Assembly (NCBI RefSeq): GCF_015352445.1
Contig: NZ_JADKPO010000013.1
Span: 62,001-126,000, forward strand
Direction: 5' to 3'
DNA: 64,000 nucleotides
Source of the DNA: Nocardioides agariphilus
GTDB lineage: Bacteria; Actinomycetota; Actinomycetes; Propionibacteriales; Nocardioidaceae
The notes beneath the pieces were generated by a model, which saw only the letters and a list, made by a program, of their open reading frames with translations, was not told the DNA's origin and did not search any database. This document shows, piece after piece, positions 24,574 to 32,249 of the stretch (position 1 is its first letter; the number at the start of each line of letters is the position of its first letter). A program made the translations under genes and the position numbers.

Positions 24574-25179
24574 TCAGTCGCGCTCGAGGACGATGAGGCA
24601 GTCGTACGCCGTGGCGTCGCCGACGGGGCGGGGGACGCGGCCGGCGTGGAGGACGTCGTACGGCTCGCCCGTGAGGTCGGTGAGGATGTCGTCGGCGGTC
24701 ATCAAGACGGTCGGGTCCTGGGGGCCGCCGACCCCGTCGGTGAGGTTGGTCGAGTCGTGCGCGACCCAGACGAGCCGGCCGCCGGGCTGGAGGGCGGCGA
24801 AGGCCCGGACGGCGGCGGCACGGCGCTCGGACTCCGCGAGCTGCAGGTAGGCCACGACCACGAGGTCGAACTCCGGGGGCCAGTCGGTCGTCGTGGCGTC
24901 GGCGACGATCCAGGCGATGCGGTCCGCGACGCCTGCTGGCTGTGACACGCCCTGCGCGAGGCGGCGTCCCTTGTCCAAGCCGACTGCGGAGAAGTCGGCG
25001 GCCGTCACGCTCCAGCCGAGCGAGGCGAGCCAGATCGCGTTGCGGCCCTCGCCGGCGGCGAGGTCGAGCGCTCGGCCGGGAGCGAGATCGGAGCACTGCT
25101 CGGCGACGAAGCGGTTGGGCTCGGCCGACCAGACGAGCCCGGACTCGGCGTACCTCTGGTCCCAGCCAGCTGCGTCCAT
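24574..25179 (-). CDS. Class I SAM-dependent methyltransferase
   Basis: A 201-residue Rossmann-fold methyltransferase. It starts at ATG 25179 with WDQRYAESGLVWSAEPN, then the SAM-binding motif ALDLAAGEGRNAIWLASLGW near residue 37 and FDLVVVAYLQL near 103. This resembles the tellurite-resistance TehB/thiopurine-methyltransferase-like group, small cytosolic enzymes; the substrate is unknown. It is 5 bp downstream of apbE on the same strand and could be the last gene of that operon. A large palindrome follows the stop codon. Confidence 0.85.
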   Translation of the reverse strand: MDAAGWDQRYAESGLVWSAEPNRFVAEQCSDLAPGRALDLAAGEGRNAIWLASLGWSVTAADFSAVGLDKGRRLAQGVSQPAGVADRIAWIVADATTTDWPPEFDLVVVAYLQLAESERRAAAVRAFAALQPGGRLVWVAHDSTNLTDGVGGPQDPTVLMTADDILTDLTGEPYDVLHAGRVPRPVGDATAYDCLIVLERD

Positions 25180-25184
25180 GCCGG

Positions 25185-25958
25185 TCAGGCTACGGGGACT
25201 GCGAACGTCTCGGCCCGGCCGTCGACCCACTGCAGGTACGCCGTCCGGCCGGGCCGCGTGGCCAGCCAGGCGGGGGCTTCGGCGTCGAGAGCCAGCGCAG
25301 CGGTCGCGTCGATGTCGGCCCAGGTCAGGTCGGGGCCGATCACGGTGACCGAGGCCAGCGTCGAGGGCGCCAGCCCGGTGCGCGCGTCGACGACGTGGGC
25401 GCCGCGGTGGGCCAGCCCCGAGGTGGCGAGCGCTCCGGAGCGCAGCGGTACGACGGCTCTGACCCGTCGCGGGTCGGTGGCGTGCTCGATCCCGATGCGC
25501 CAGTCGGGCCGGTCGTGCGCCGCGACGTGGACGACCATGTCGCCGCCCGCGGAGAGGCAGAAGTCGGTGTCATCGAGGGCGCGCAGGTGCCGGGCCGCGC
25601 GCGCCACGGCCCAACCCTTCACCACGCCACTGGGGTCGAGGACACCGTCGCGCACCACGTCGAAGGCTCCACCTGACTCCAGCCGGGCCCGCTCGCCGAG
25701 GTCGAGGACCTCGCGTACGTCGTGCGGGGCGTCCGCCGTGTCGGCCTCGCCGCGTCCGAGGCGGCTCACCCAGGACTCCGCGCGATACGTGCTGAACACG
25801 CGGTCGACCTCGCGCAGCTCCTCCACCACAGCGCGCCACGCGTCGTCGGCCGCGGGCCCGCCGGCGTGCCGACCCCGCAGGGCCAGGCTGACCGGAAGCC
25901 CCATGACCTGCTCGACGCGACGGCGTACGTCGGCCGCCTCTCCTGACGTGATGGTCAC
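25185..25958 (-). CDS. apbE: FAD:protein FMN transferase (ApbE)
   Basis: A 257-residue enzyme that attaches FMN covalently to a threonine in extracytoplasmic flavoproteins. Family marks are VFSTYRAESWVSRL near 56, DPSGVVKGWAVARAA near 114, the SAGGDMVVH segment and the SGALATSGLAHRGAHVVDARTG region. It has no signal peptide, and the adjacent FMN-binding protein, whose stop overlaps its GTG start in GTGA, is the obvious substrate. Cytosolic-type ApbE without a lipobox is common in actinobacteria. It belongs to an operon with the ferric-reductase-like flavoprotein. Confidence 0.92.
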   Translation of the reverse strand: MTITSGEAADVRRRVEQVMGLPVSLALRGRHAGGPAADDAWRAVVEELREVDRVFSTYRAESWVSRLGRGEADTADAPHDVREVLDLGERARLESGGAFDVVRDGVLDPSGVVKGWAVARAARHLRALDDTDFCLSAGGDMVVHVAAHDRPDWRIGIEHATDPRRVRAVVPLRSGALATSGLAHRGAHVVDARTGLAPSTLASVTVIGPDLTWADIDATAALALDAEAPAWLATRPGRTAYLQWVDGRAETFAVPVA

Positions 25959-26458
25959 AGGCCCGCCTGGTCGAGGGCGCTCTGCAGCGACTGCAGGTAC
26001 CCGGTGCTGGTCACGGTCGCTCCGCTGACCATGTCGATCTGGGCGCTCTGCGCGTCGATGGTCTCCTGCACCAGCACGGGCAGGGCGTAGGAGTTGATCT
26101 CCTGGTCGCGTCCGTTGCCGTTGGGGTACTGCACGACGGACACGTTGGTGAGCTGGTCGCCGCTCACGGTCAGCTCGACCTGCACCGGTCCCCACTCGGT
26201 CTGCGCCACCTCGCCGGTGACCGTTGAGGAGCCCGAGGAGCCGGAGCCAGAGGAGCCCGAGGAGCCCGAGGACCCGGAACGCGAGGACCCCGAGCCCGAA
26301 GAGCCCGTGGCAGCAGACGGGGACCCGGTGTTGCCGCTCGAGCTGATGGCGGGCGGGTTCTGGGTGGCGGCGAGCGTGCTGCTGGTCGAGGTGTGGTAGC
26401 CGAACATCAGCACCACCACCGTGATCGTGGACAGCAGCCAGGCCGTGATGCGGCTCAT
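25955..26458 (-). CDS. Membrane-anchored FMN-binding-domain protein (ApbE substrate)
   Basis: A 167-residue protein with an N-terminal membrane anchor (WLLSTITVVVLMFGYH, about 6-21), a long Ser/Gly linker (about 45-80, encoded by imperfect repeats) and a C-terminal FMN-binding domain. The flavinylation motif is SGATVTST (about 145-152), in which the first threonine is the expected covalent FMN site. It would sit outside the cytoplasmic membrane as an electron carrier. Operon partners on both sides, a transmembrane FAD reductase and ApbE, support this. Confidence 0.9.
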   Translation of the reverse strand: MSRITAWLLSTITVVVLMFGYHTSTSSTLAATQNPPAISSSGNTGSPSAATGSSGSGSSRSGSSGSSGSSGSGSSGSSTVTGEVAQTEWGPVQVELTVSGDQLTNVSVVQYPNGNGRDQEINSYALPVLVQETIDAQSAQIDMVSGATVTSTGYLQSLQSALDQAGL

Positions 26459-26465
26459 CTCTGTC

Positions 26466-27818
26466 TCACCACGCGAAGATCTCGACGTGCAACTGGTCGA
26501 CGGGAAGGCCGGCCTGCAGCAGTGCGGCGGTCAGGGCATCGGTCCACGCCGGCGGGCCGCAGACGTAGACATCGCGCTGGGGCAGGTCGGGCAACCACGC
26601 ACGAAGGACCTCGGAGTCACTGGCACCGCCCACCGGTGTGTCGGCGCCCAGCCACGATCCGTCGTACCTGCGGCGTCCGGGCAGGTCGACGACCTGCAGG
26701 CCCCGCTCGGCGGCCAGGGTCCGGAGCTCGTGGCCGAAGAGCGGCTCGTCGGTGTAGCGCTGGAAGAGGACGGCATCGCCCGGCGCGTACGGCGCTCCCT
26801 CGGCGAGTGCCCGCATCGGGGTGATGCCGACGCCGGCGCCGAAGTACGCCACGAGCTGACGCGTGCGCGCTCGGTCGGTGAGTCGACCGAACGGTCCCTC
26901 GACCAGGGCGCGGGTGCCAGGGGTCAGCGACGCGATCGAGGAGCTGCCGTCGCCGGCGTCCGCGACCGTGATCCGCAGGGAGCTGCCGTCGGGCGCGGCC
27001 GACAGCGAGTAGGGGTTGGCCCGGGTCCAGCCTGGTCGGCCGAGGAAGCGCCACCCCAGGAACTGGCCGGCCTCGGCCCGCAGCCGGTCCATCTTCCGTC
27101 CTGTCAGGTACACCGACCACACGCCCTCGCCCTCGGGCACCACGCTGGTGACCCTCAGGTCGTGCCGCAGGTTGAGCCACAGTGGCCGGCCGACGCGGAA
27201 GACGAGGACGGCCGCCGCGGCGAGGCCCCATGCCGTCCACCAGAACACCGTGCGGCCGGGTGATGACGTGAAGTCCCTCCCGGTCCACAGCTGGTGCGGC
27301 AGGGCGAGTCCGACGCCGAGGTAGGCGTAGAGGTGCAGCAGGTGCCACGACTCGTAGCGCAGCTCGCGCCGCGCGGCCTTGATGCTGGTCGCGACGACCA
27401 TGCACAACGCGACCGTTCCTCCGACGGCGAGCAGCATGCCCGGGTAGTCGACGACGAGCTGCCACAGCGTGCTGGGTACGGCGGACACCTGGCCGACGGC
27501 GTACCCCCAGGTGATCAGCACGACGTGGGCGAGCATCAGGTTGAACGATGTGAAGCCCACCAGGCGATGCACGTGCGCGAGGCGGTCCTGGCCGAAGGCG
27601 CGCTCGAGCAACGGCACTCGCGCCATCAGCAGCACCTGGGCCAGCAGCAGTACGGAGGCCACTAGTCCCGTGAGCCGGCCCAGCGACTCCAGCCCGCTCG
27701 CCCAACCTCCGAGCTCCTGGATGCCCCCGCCGGCGGTCCACCAGTAGGTGACCAGCAGCACGGAGAGCCACAGCGTGCTGGCGGAGAGGGTCCGCACCAG
27801 CCTGTCGATTCCGGTCAT
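26466..27818 (-). CDS. Ferric-reductase-like transmembrane flavoprotein
   Basis: A 450-residue protein. Residues 1-215 contain about six membrane segments with paired histidines suited to bind two hemes (LAHVHRLVGF, LMLAHVVLI, ESWHLLHLYAYLG, LPHQLW). The C-terminal part is a ferredoxin-NADP reductase module with FAD motif NPYSLSAAP near 270 and NAD(P) motif YFGAGVGITPMRAL near 325, ending VYVCGPPAW and VEIFAW. It would carry electrons from cytosolic NAD(P)H across the membrane, probably to the FMN-binding protein encoded 7 bp downstream. Start ATG 27818 overlaps the upstream stop (ATGA). Confidence 0.9.
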   Translation of the reverse strand: MTGIDRLVRTLSASTLWLSVLLVTYWWTAGGGIQELGGWASGLESLGRLTGLVASVLLLAQVLLMARVPLLERAFGQDRLAHVHRLVGFTSFNLMLAHVVLITWGYAVGQVSAVPSTLWQLVVDYPGMLLAVGGTVALCMVVATSIKAARRELRYESWHLLHLYAYLGVGLALPHQLWTGRDFTSSPGRTVFWWTAWGLAAAAVLVFRVGRPLWLNLRHDLRVTSVVPEGEGVWSVYLTGRKMDRLRAEAGQFLGWRFLGRPGWTRANPYSLSAAPDGSSLRITVADAGDGSSSIASLTPGTRALVEGPFGRLTDRARTRQLVAYFGAGVGITPMRALAEGAPYAPGDAVLFQRYTDEPLFGHELRTLAAERGLQVVDLPGRRRYDGSWLGADTPVGGASDSEVLRAWLPDLPQRDVYVCGPPAWTDALTAALLQAGLPVDQLHVEIFAW

Positions 27819-28249
27819 GAGTTCGAGGTCGAGCCCTCGGTAGTGCCGTCATCGGGAAGCTGCTGTCCCTGGTCGCCGTCGCCGTCGTCGTCGCGGTCAC
27901 CGAAGCCGTCCGGAGGCTGACCCAGCTGACCGGGGAACGCGCCCTGCGGGCCGTTGTGCTGGGGTCCCAGGGGGCCGCCGTCGGGGAAGTTGCCCTGGAG
28001 GTTGCCGGGTCCGAACCGGCCCATGCCGTCGCGGTCGGTGTCAGCGGTGGCGTGGCCGAGCGCGAACCCTCCACCTCCGGCGACCAGCGCGATGCCGACC
28101 GCTCCACCGGCCAGGGCCAGCTTGCCGCGGTGACGAGGCTGAGGTGCGGGAGCGTACGCCGGCGCGGGTGCGGTCGGGTGCGCCACCGGCGGGGGTGTCG
28201 GCTGCTCCCACCTCGAACCACTCGTGGGCTGGGTGTCGTCGTCGCTCAT
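27815..28249 (-). CDS. Single-pass membrane protein with Pro-rich head and acidic tail
   Basis: A 144-residue protein from ATG 28249. It has a proline-rich cytosolic head (HPTAPAPAYAPAPQPRHRGK), one membrane segment (LALAGGAVGIALVAGGGGFALG) and a Gly/Asp-rich outer tail (DRDDDGDGDQGQQLPDDG) that resembles calcium-binding or disordered regions. I recognise no named family. It is the first gene of the operon with the ferric-reductase-like protein, FMN-binding protein and ApbE, and overlaps the next start by four bases, so a role in the same electron-transfer apparatus is inferred. Confidence 0.7.
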   Translation of the reverse strand: MSDDDTQPTSGSRWEQPTPPPVAHPTAPAPAYAPAPQPRHRGKLALAGGAVGIALVAGGGGFALGHATADTDRDGMGRFGPGNLQGNFPDGGPLGPQHNGPQGAFPGQLGQPPDGFGDRDDDGDGDQGQQLPDDGTTEGSTSNS

Positions 28250-28322
28250 GGAAGAAGACTGCGGGCCCGGGCTGAGCGCTGATGTGGCGGAACCTGTGAA
28301 CCACCTGTGGGTCGGTCCTCGA

Positions 28323-29135
28323 TCAGGCGACGTCGGCTTCCATGGCCGCGACGAACTCACCCTTGACCCGGCGCCATGCCTCGTCGCTCATCGAGCGACG
28401 CCAGTAGGGCGAGCAGCTCATGTCGCGTCGGGTCAGCCCGCGCTCGGTGAGCAGGTGCCGGCGGATGAGGCGGATCTCCTGGGCCTCGCCATGGACGAAG
28501 GCGTGGACCCGTCCTGCCGGGAAGTCGAGCGCGACGACCGAGTCGGCGAGGAGAGCGCCGTCCTTGTCGACGTCGCCGCCTCGGTGCAGCCACTGCAGAT
28601 CCAGGTTGCCGGGCGAGGACAGCGGCACCTCGTGGTCGGGACCGTCGCACACGAGCCGGACCACGACCGTGGCCCCACTCGCCATCGACTCGAGCGAGGC
28701 GGCGATGGCGGGGAGCGCGGACTCGTCGCCCACCATCAGGTGCCAGTCGGCCTCGGGGTCGGGGTGGTAGCCGGAGCCCGGGCCCTGGAACACCAGTACG
28801 TCGCCGGGCGCGACGTTCGCCGCCCACGGCCCGGCGACTCCGGAGTCGCCGTGCACGACGAAGTCGAGAGTGATGGTGCGGTGCGTCGCGTCCCAGGACC
28901 GCACCGTGTAGCGGCGGCGGACCGGCCACAGCTCCTGCGGGTAGGTCTCGCGCACGTCGGCCGGATCGAACACCGGACCGTAGGGCGCCTCCGCCGGCGG
29001 GATCGCCACGTTGACGTAGGCGTCGGTCTCCTCTGGCATCACGAAGCCATCGAGTCCTGGACCGCCGAGCACCACCCGCACGAGGGCGGGCGTGAGCTGT
29101 TCGCGGGACTGCACGATGCCATGGAAGACTGCCAC
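28323..29135 (-). CDS. Siderophore-interacting protein (ferric-siderophore reductase, SIP/ViuB type)
   Basis: A 270-residue cytosolic flavoprotein that reduces ferric siderophores. The FAD motif is RRRYTVRSWD near residue 73, then DFVVHGDSGVAGPWA near 91, GDESALPAI near 137, and the C-terminal RRDMSCSPYWRRSMSDEAW typical of the SIP family. Start GTG 29135 follows a -10 hexamer by six bases, within an IdeR-like box, so it should be iron-repressed. The flavin operon downstream on the same strand may be functionally linked. Confidence 0.93.
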   Translation of the reverse strand: MAVFHGIVQSREQLTPALVRVVLGGPGLDGFVMPEETDAYVNVAIPPAEAPYGPVFDPADVRETYPQELWPVRRRYTVRSWDATHRTITLDFVVHGDSGVAGPWAANVAPGDVLVFQGPGSGYHPDPEADWHLMVGDESALPAIAASLESMASGATVVVRLVCDGPDHEVPLSSPGNLDLQWLHRGGDVDKDGALLADSVVALDFPAGRVHAFVHGEAQEIRLIRRHLLTERGLTRRDMSCSPYWRRSMSDEAWRRVKGEFVAAMEADVA

Positions 29136-29138
29136 GAA

Positions 29139-29154
29139 GTAAGGCTACCCTTAC
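29139..29154. promoter_or_regulatory. DtxR/IdeR-type iron box
   Basis: The perfect dyad GTAAGG-CTAC-CCTTAC lies four bases upstream of the siderophore-interacting protein start. It resembles the iron-responsive operator of actinobacteria and covers the -10, so occupied repressor would block initiation. Confidence 0.65.
29142..29147 (-). promoter_or_regulatory. Leaderless -10 hexamer for the siderophore-interacting protein gene
   Basis: Minus-strand TAGCCT ends six bases before GTG 29135 and lies wholly inside the iron box. Confidence 0.55.
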
Positions 29155-29203
29155 CGACTCTTTGGCGTCTGGGCGGTGTGCAACGGTCGTCGGTGACCCG
29201 TCG

Positions 29204-30454
29204 TCACGGCCCCAGGCATCCGATCGGGATGACGTGTACGCCGTCGGGTCGGCGGCCGCCGGCGCCTGTCGACGTGATCACGCCGAGACAGGCAGGTTCC
29301 TTGTGCCGGTCGGTATCGACGTTCCTGGCGAACTTGAGCAGGGACGCGGCCCCGGCGTCGACGTCGCGTGGGTTGAGCTTGACCTCGAAGGCTGCCCACT
29401 TGTTGTCCCGAGCGGTCAGCACGGCGTCGACTTCGTTGCCGTTCTCGTCGCGCCAGGAGTCGACGCGCCCTCGGTGCAGCTGCGCATAGATGCGGAGGTC
29501 ACGGATGACCAGCGCCTCGAAGTGGAAGCCCAAGGCCAGGGGATCGGCCTTGAGTTCGGCACTGCCGATGTTCAGCGCGGCGGGTCCGATCGAGGGATCG
29601 ACGAAGTAGCGCACGGGCGCGGTGCGGAGTCGGGCTCGCGAGCGCATGTGAGGTCGCCAGGCCGCGGAGTCGTCGGTGAGCCACAGGCGGGCGAGTGCAT
29701 CGAGGTAGCCGGTGAGCGTCTCGTACGCGATTGGTCCGCCGTCGCCCCCGACGTCCTTGGCCAGATCGCTCAGCTTGACTGGCTGTCCGACGCCGCGACC
29801 CAAGGCTTCGAGTAGGCGGCGCAGATTGCCGGGGTTGCGGCGGTGGCCCATCTCGGGGACATCCACCTCCACGACCTGACGCAGGTAGTCGGCCAGCCAG
29901 TCGCGTGCGAAATCCTCGTCGGCGTCGAGCAGCTCTGGCCAACCGCCGGTGATGATGCGGCGGAGCAGATCGTCGAAGGACAGGTGCGTCCCCAGGCCCG
30001 TCTGGCGCTCGCCATCCAACAGGCTGGCCAGCGACATCTCCCCGGTCGAGTGGCCAGATTCGAACAGGCTCATCGGCCGCATCTGCATGACGGAGAACCG
30101 TCCCGCCCCGGAGTGCCGGTTCGCGTCGTCGCGAGGTCGCGCGGATCCGGTGAGGATGAAGTGCCCCTTCTCGGCGCGGTCGTCCACCTGGCGCCGTACG
30201 CGGTTCCAGATGTCGGGGGCGACCTGCCACTCGTCGAACAGGATCGGCGGTTCCCCGGCGAAGAGCGCTTGAGGATCGAGATCGAGCTGGGCGCGCGCTG
30301 CTGCGTCCTCGTCGAGACGGATGATGGTGTTGGCGACCTGCGATGCCGTGGCGGTCTTCCCGCACGCCTTCGGTCCCTCGATGAGGACGGCTCCCATCAC
30401 GCTGAGTCGGGCCTCGAGCTCCTGGTCTGCGATCCGGGGTAGGTAGGTCGCCAT
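29204..30454 (-). CDS. DUF4143-type AAA ATPase with C-terminal nuclease-like domain
   Basis: A 416-residue protein of the AAA_14/DUF4143 type. The Walker A motif is GPKACGKT (27-34), Walker B is ILFDE (71-75), and the arginine-sensor-like LTGSARPR follows near 100. The C-terminal DUF4143 region ends with NEVDAVLTARDNKWAAFEVKL, a PD-(D/E)xK-like pattern. The family is widespread and of uncertain role, often found in accessory or defence regions. Starts at ATG 30454. A diverged, broken copy lies at the far edge of the island (39821-40126). Confidence 0.88.
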   Translation of the reverse strand: MATYLPRIADQELEARLSVMGAVLIEGPKACGKTATASQVANTIIRLDEDAAARAQLDLDPQALFAGEPPILFDEWQVAPDIWNRVRRQVDDRAEKGHFILTGSARPRDDANRHSGAGRFSVMQMRPMSLFESGHSTGEMSLASLLDGERQTGLGTHLSFDDLLRRIITGGWPELLDADEDFARDWLADYLRQVVEVDVPEMGHRRNPGNLRRLLEALGRGVGQPVKLSDLAKDVGGDGGPIAYETLTGYLDALARLWLTDDSAAWRPHMRSRARLRTAPVRYFVDPSIGPAALNIGSAELKADPLALGFHFEALVIRDLRIYAQLHRGRVDSWRDENGNEVDAVLTARDNKWAAFEVKLNPRDVDAGAASLLKFARNVDTDRHKEPACLGVITSTGAGGRRPDGVHVIPIGCLGP

Positions 30455-30481
30455 GCGCTAACTCTAACGTTTGCGTAGATC

Positions 30482-30545
30482 GAAGTCGAACTTTTGCGGT
30501 CAATGAATCTGAAGATTCGGATCGCTTGAAGTCGAAGTTCTGCGG
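30482..30545. repeat. Imperfect 18-bp direct repeats upstream of the DUF4143 gene
   Basis: GAAGTCGAACTTTTGCGG (30482-30499) and GAAGTCGAAGTTCTGCGG (30528-30545) differ at two positions and are 46 bp apart. They could be operator repeats for the ATPase gene or traces of a recombination event. Confidence 0.5.
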
Positions 30546-30625
30546 CTGCGCCGGGCGTGGTCTCGGTCGGCCAGCTCGTCGTCGTGGCGAGTGTGGAAGG
30601 GGACGTCGTGGGTGTTGCTGTTCAT
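30500..30625 (-). CDS. 41-codon ORF with strong ribosome-binding site, probable gene remnant
   Basis: An ATG at 30625 preceded by a perfect AGGAGG (30630-30635) opens a 41-codon frame beginning [19 protein letters not shown] and ending at TGA 30500-30502. The first 20 residues look like a real protein start; the remainder becomes arginine/serine-rich where one of the 18-bp direct repeats begins. I read it as the 5' end of a gene whose body was lost at a junction. No family recognised. Confidence 0.35.
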   Translation of the reverse strand: MNSNTHDVPFHTRHDDELADRDHARRSRRTSTSSDPNLQIH

Positions 30626-30693
30626 GGTTCCTCCTGTCAGGCGTTGGTCCGCGAGGATCGTGGGCGACAGGTAGGTGTGAGGGCCGAGGGGAC

Positions 30694-30950
30694 AAGGGGG
30701 TCCCTCCTAGGCTGGACGGGTGTGAGTCGCGTCAGGCTCTCGAGAATCTGCCTTCGTGCACGTGCCACTCGTCAGGAGTCGTGGGAAATGGCCAACCGCC
30801 TCGCCTCGGCGACGAGTCCCTACCTGCTGCAGCACGCCGACAACCCGGTCGACTGGTGGGAGTGGGGGAGCGAGGCGTTCGAGGAGGCCAGAGGACGCGG
30901 CGTACTCGTCCTGCTGAGCGTCGGCTACTCCGCGTGCCACTGGTGCCACG
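30694..30950 (+). repeat. Left copy of the long direct repeat flanking the defence island
   Basis: This 257-bp segment matches 40256-40534 almost perfectly, apart from a 22-bp insertion in the right copy (40321-40342) and a handful of substitutions. It contains the upstream region and the first 54 codons of the DUF255 gene. Confidence 0.9.
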
Positions 30951-31009
30951 AGGTTCCTCGCTTGGCGGCTGTCGACGGAAATCTGCGAAACCGCGGGTCA
31001 GCGGCCTAG
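30788..31009 (+). pseudogene. Truncated 5' copy of the DUF255 thioredoxin-domain gene
   Basis: ATG 30788 opens the same frame as the intact gene at 40372: [10 protein letters not shown] and the CHWCH active-site motif. After the second cysteine motif, at about 30950, the match stops abruptly and an unrelated tail ([14 protein letters not shown]) runs to a stop at 31009. It is therefore a 5' fragment of a gene that is normally about 660 codons. Its second residue (Ala) is more typical of the family than the Phe in the intact copy. Confidence 0.85.
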
Positions 31010-31061
31010 TCGCGGTTCGTGTCGGATCGGCGAATGTCGCCGTTGGACACCGTTTCCGGGG

Positions 31062-31075
31062 CTTCGTGCATCACT
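31062..31075. repeat. Short direct repeat at the left inner island edge
   Basis: CTTCGTGCATCACT matches 40314-40327 (CTTCGTGTATCACT) at 13 of 14 positions. A second copy of the core, CGTGCATCACT, follows at 31079-31089 and spans the jetD stop codon. Candidate attachment-site remnants. Confidence 0.45.
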
Positions 31076-32249
31076 CTCGTGCATCACTCGGGCTCGTTTG
31101 CTGGGCCTGCTCGAGGGCGGTTGTCGCAGCCGCCCAGTCGACTCGCTCCTGCTCGAGGCGAACCCGTCGGCCCAGTCGGTCGGTGACGAGATCGGTGTAG
31201 AGGTCGAGTTCGGCCTTTGTCAGGCGTGTCAGCGAAGACGTCGCCGGACGGTCCTCGCTGACCCAACGCTCGCGGTGCGCAAGCAGAGTCGCTCGGTCCA
31301 TCAGGATCGAGCAGGCAGCGGGGAGCCAGGCGCGTAGACGGTCGAGGATCGCGAAGCCGTGGGTGTCGATGTCGCCCCAGTAGATGACCGGGATGTCGGC
31401 GAGCCAGGGGAGGCGGCCCACGCGGTCCACCTCGAAGCCCTTGCCCCAAATCACGATTCCGTCGTCGGGAACATCGACACTCAGATAGGTGACCTCATTC
31501 TCGATGACGATGGCCGAGCGAGGTGCGATCGCCAGCTCCCGCAGCTCTGTCGTTCGGAGAGCCAGCTCGGAGATAGGTGTTGGCAACCCGAGTGACGACG
31601 AGACGCGGATTCGCACCATCTCTGGCTTGGCGCGAAGGCCTAGGTCGGTGAGGAACCCTGCGGCCGTTGAGGACACCCCGAGCATCGCGGCGAGCACGGG
31701 CCGATGCTTCTCGGCGAACTTGGTGTCGACGCCCGGAGCGCTGATCTCGCGAAGGTACTTCCCGGTGTCGCGATGAGTATCGAGCCACTCGAAGGCGGCG
31801 AGGAGCTGGGGCATTTCCTCGGCAAGTTCGAGGGCGCGATGGGGATGGGCGAGCACCCATGTGCGCACCGCCGGCGTCGTGGCGGCGAGCTCCAACAGCT
31901 CGCCGAACCGGCCCACCTCTCGCCTGACGCCCAGGAGCGACCAAGCCTGGTCCATGGTCGAAACAACCACTCGCGACGGCAGTGCGTTGCGGCCGAAGTG
32001 GCGGCCACCGACCTGACCGAGCACGACGTCGTATCGGCGCCCGTTGTCGCTTCCCGCGCTGAGGGCCGAGATCCACTCCCGGGCCGCAACGAGGTCGTCG
32101 CCGATCTCCGATGCCTTGGGGCCTCGCACGGGAATCTCGATCGCAGAGAACGCCGCTGCTCCGGCATGGGCGCGCAGGAGCGAGCCGTCGTCCCAGCGCC
32201 GCCGGACCCTCTCCCGGATGTCGCGCCGAGTGGTCCAACCGTGTGTCAC
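31071..32249 (-). CDS. jetD: Wadjet nuclease subunit JetD (DUF3322/DUF2220)
   Basis: A 392-residue subunit. The N-terminal half (about 1-190) corresponds to DUF3322 and the C-terminal half to DUF2220, a topoisomerase VI A/Toprim-like fold: IPVIYWGDIDTHGF contains the acidic WGDIDTHGF motif (291-299). In Wadjet systems JetD is the endonuclease that cuts small circular DNA after loop extrusion by JetABC. The start overlaps the jetC stop by four bases, and it is the last gene of the operon. Its stop codon lies in the repeated edge sequence. Confidence 0.93.
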   Translation of the reverse strand: MTHGWTTRRDIRERVRRRWDDGSLLRAHAGAAAFSAIEIPVRGPKASEIGDDLVAAREWISALSAGSDNGRRYDVVLGQVGGRHFGRNALPSRVVVSTMDQAWSLLGVRREVGRFGELLELAATTPAVRTWVLAHPHRALELAEEMPQLLAAFEWLDTHRDTGKYLREISAPGVDTKFAEKHRPVLAAMLGVSSTAAGFLTDLGLRAKPEMVRIRVSSSLGLPTPISELALRTTELRELAIAPRSAIVIENEVTYLSVDVPDDGIVIWGKGFEVDRVGRLPWLADIPVIYWGDIDTHGFAILDRLRAWLPAACSILMDRATLLAHRERWVSEDRPATSSLTRLTKAELDLYTDLVTDRLGRRVRLEQERVDWAAATTALEQAQQTSPSDARE

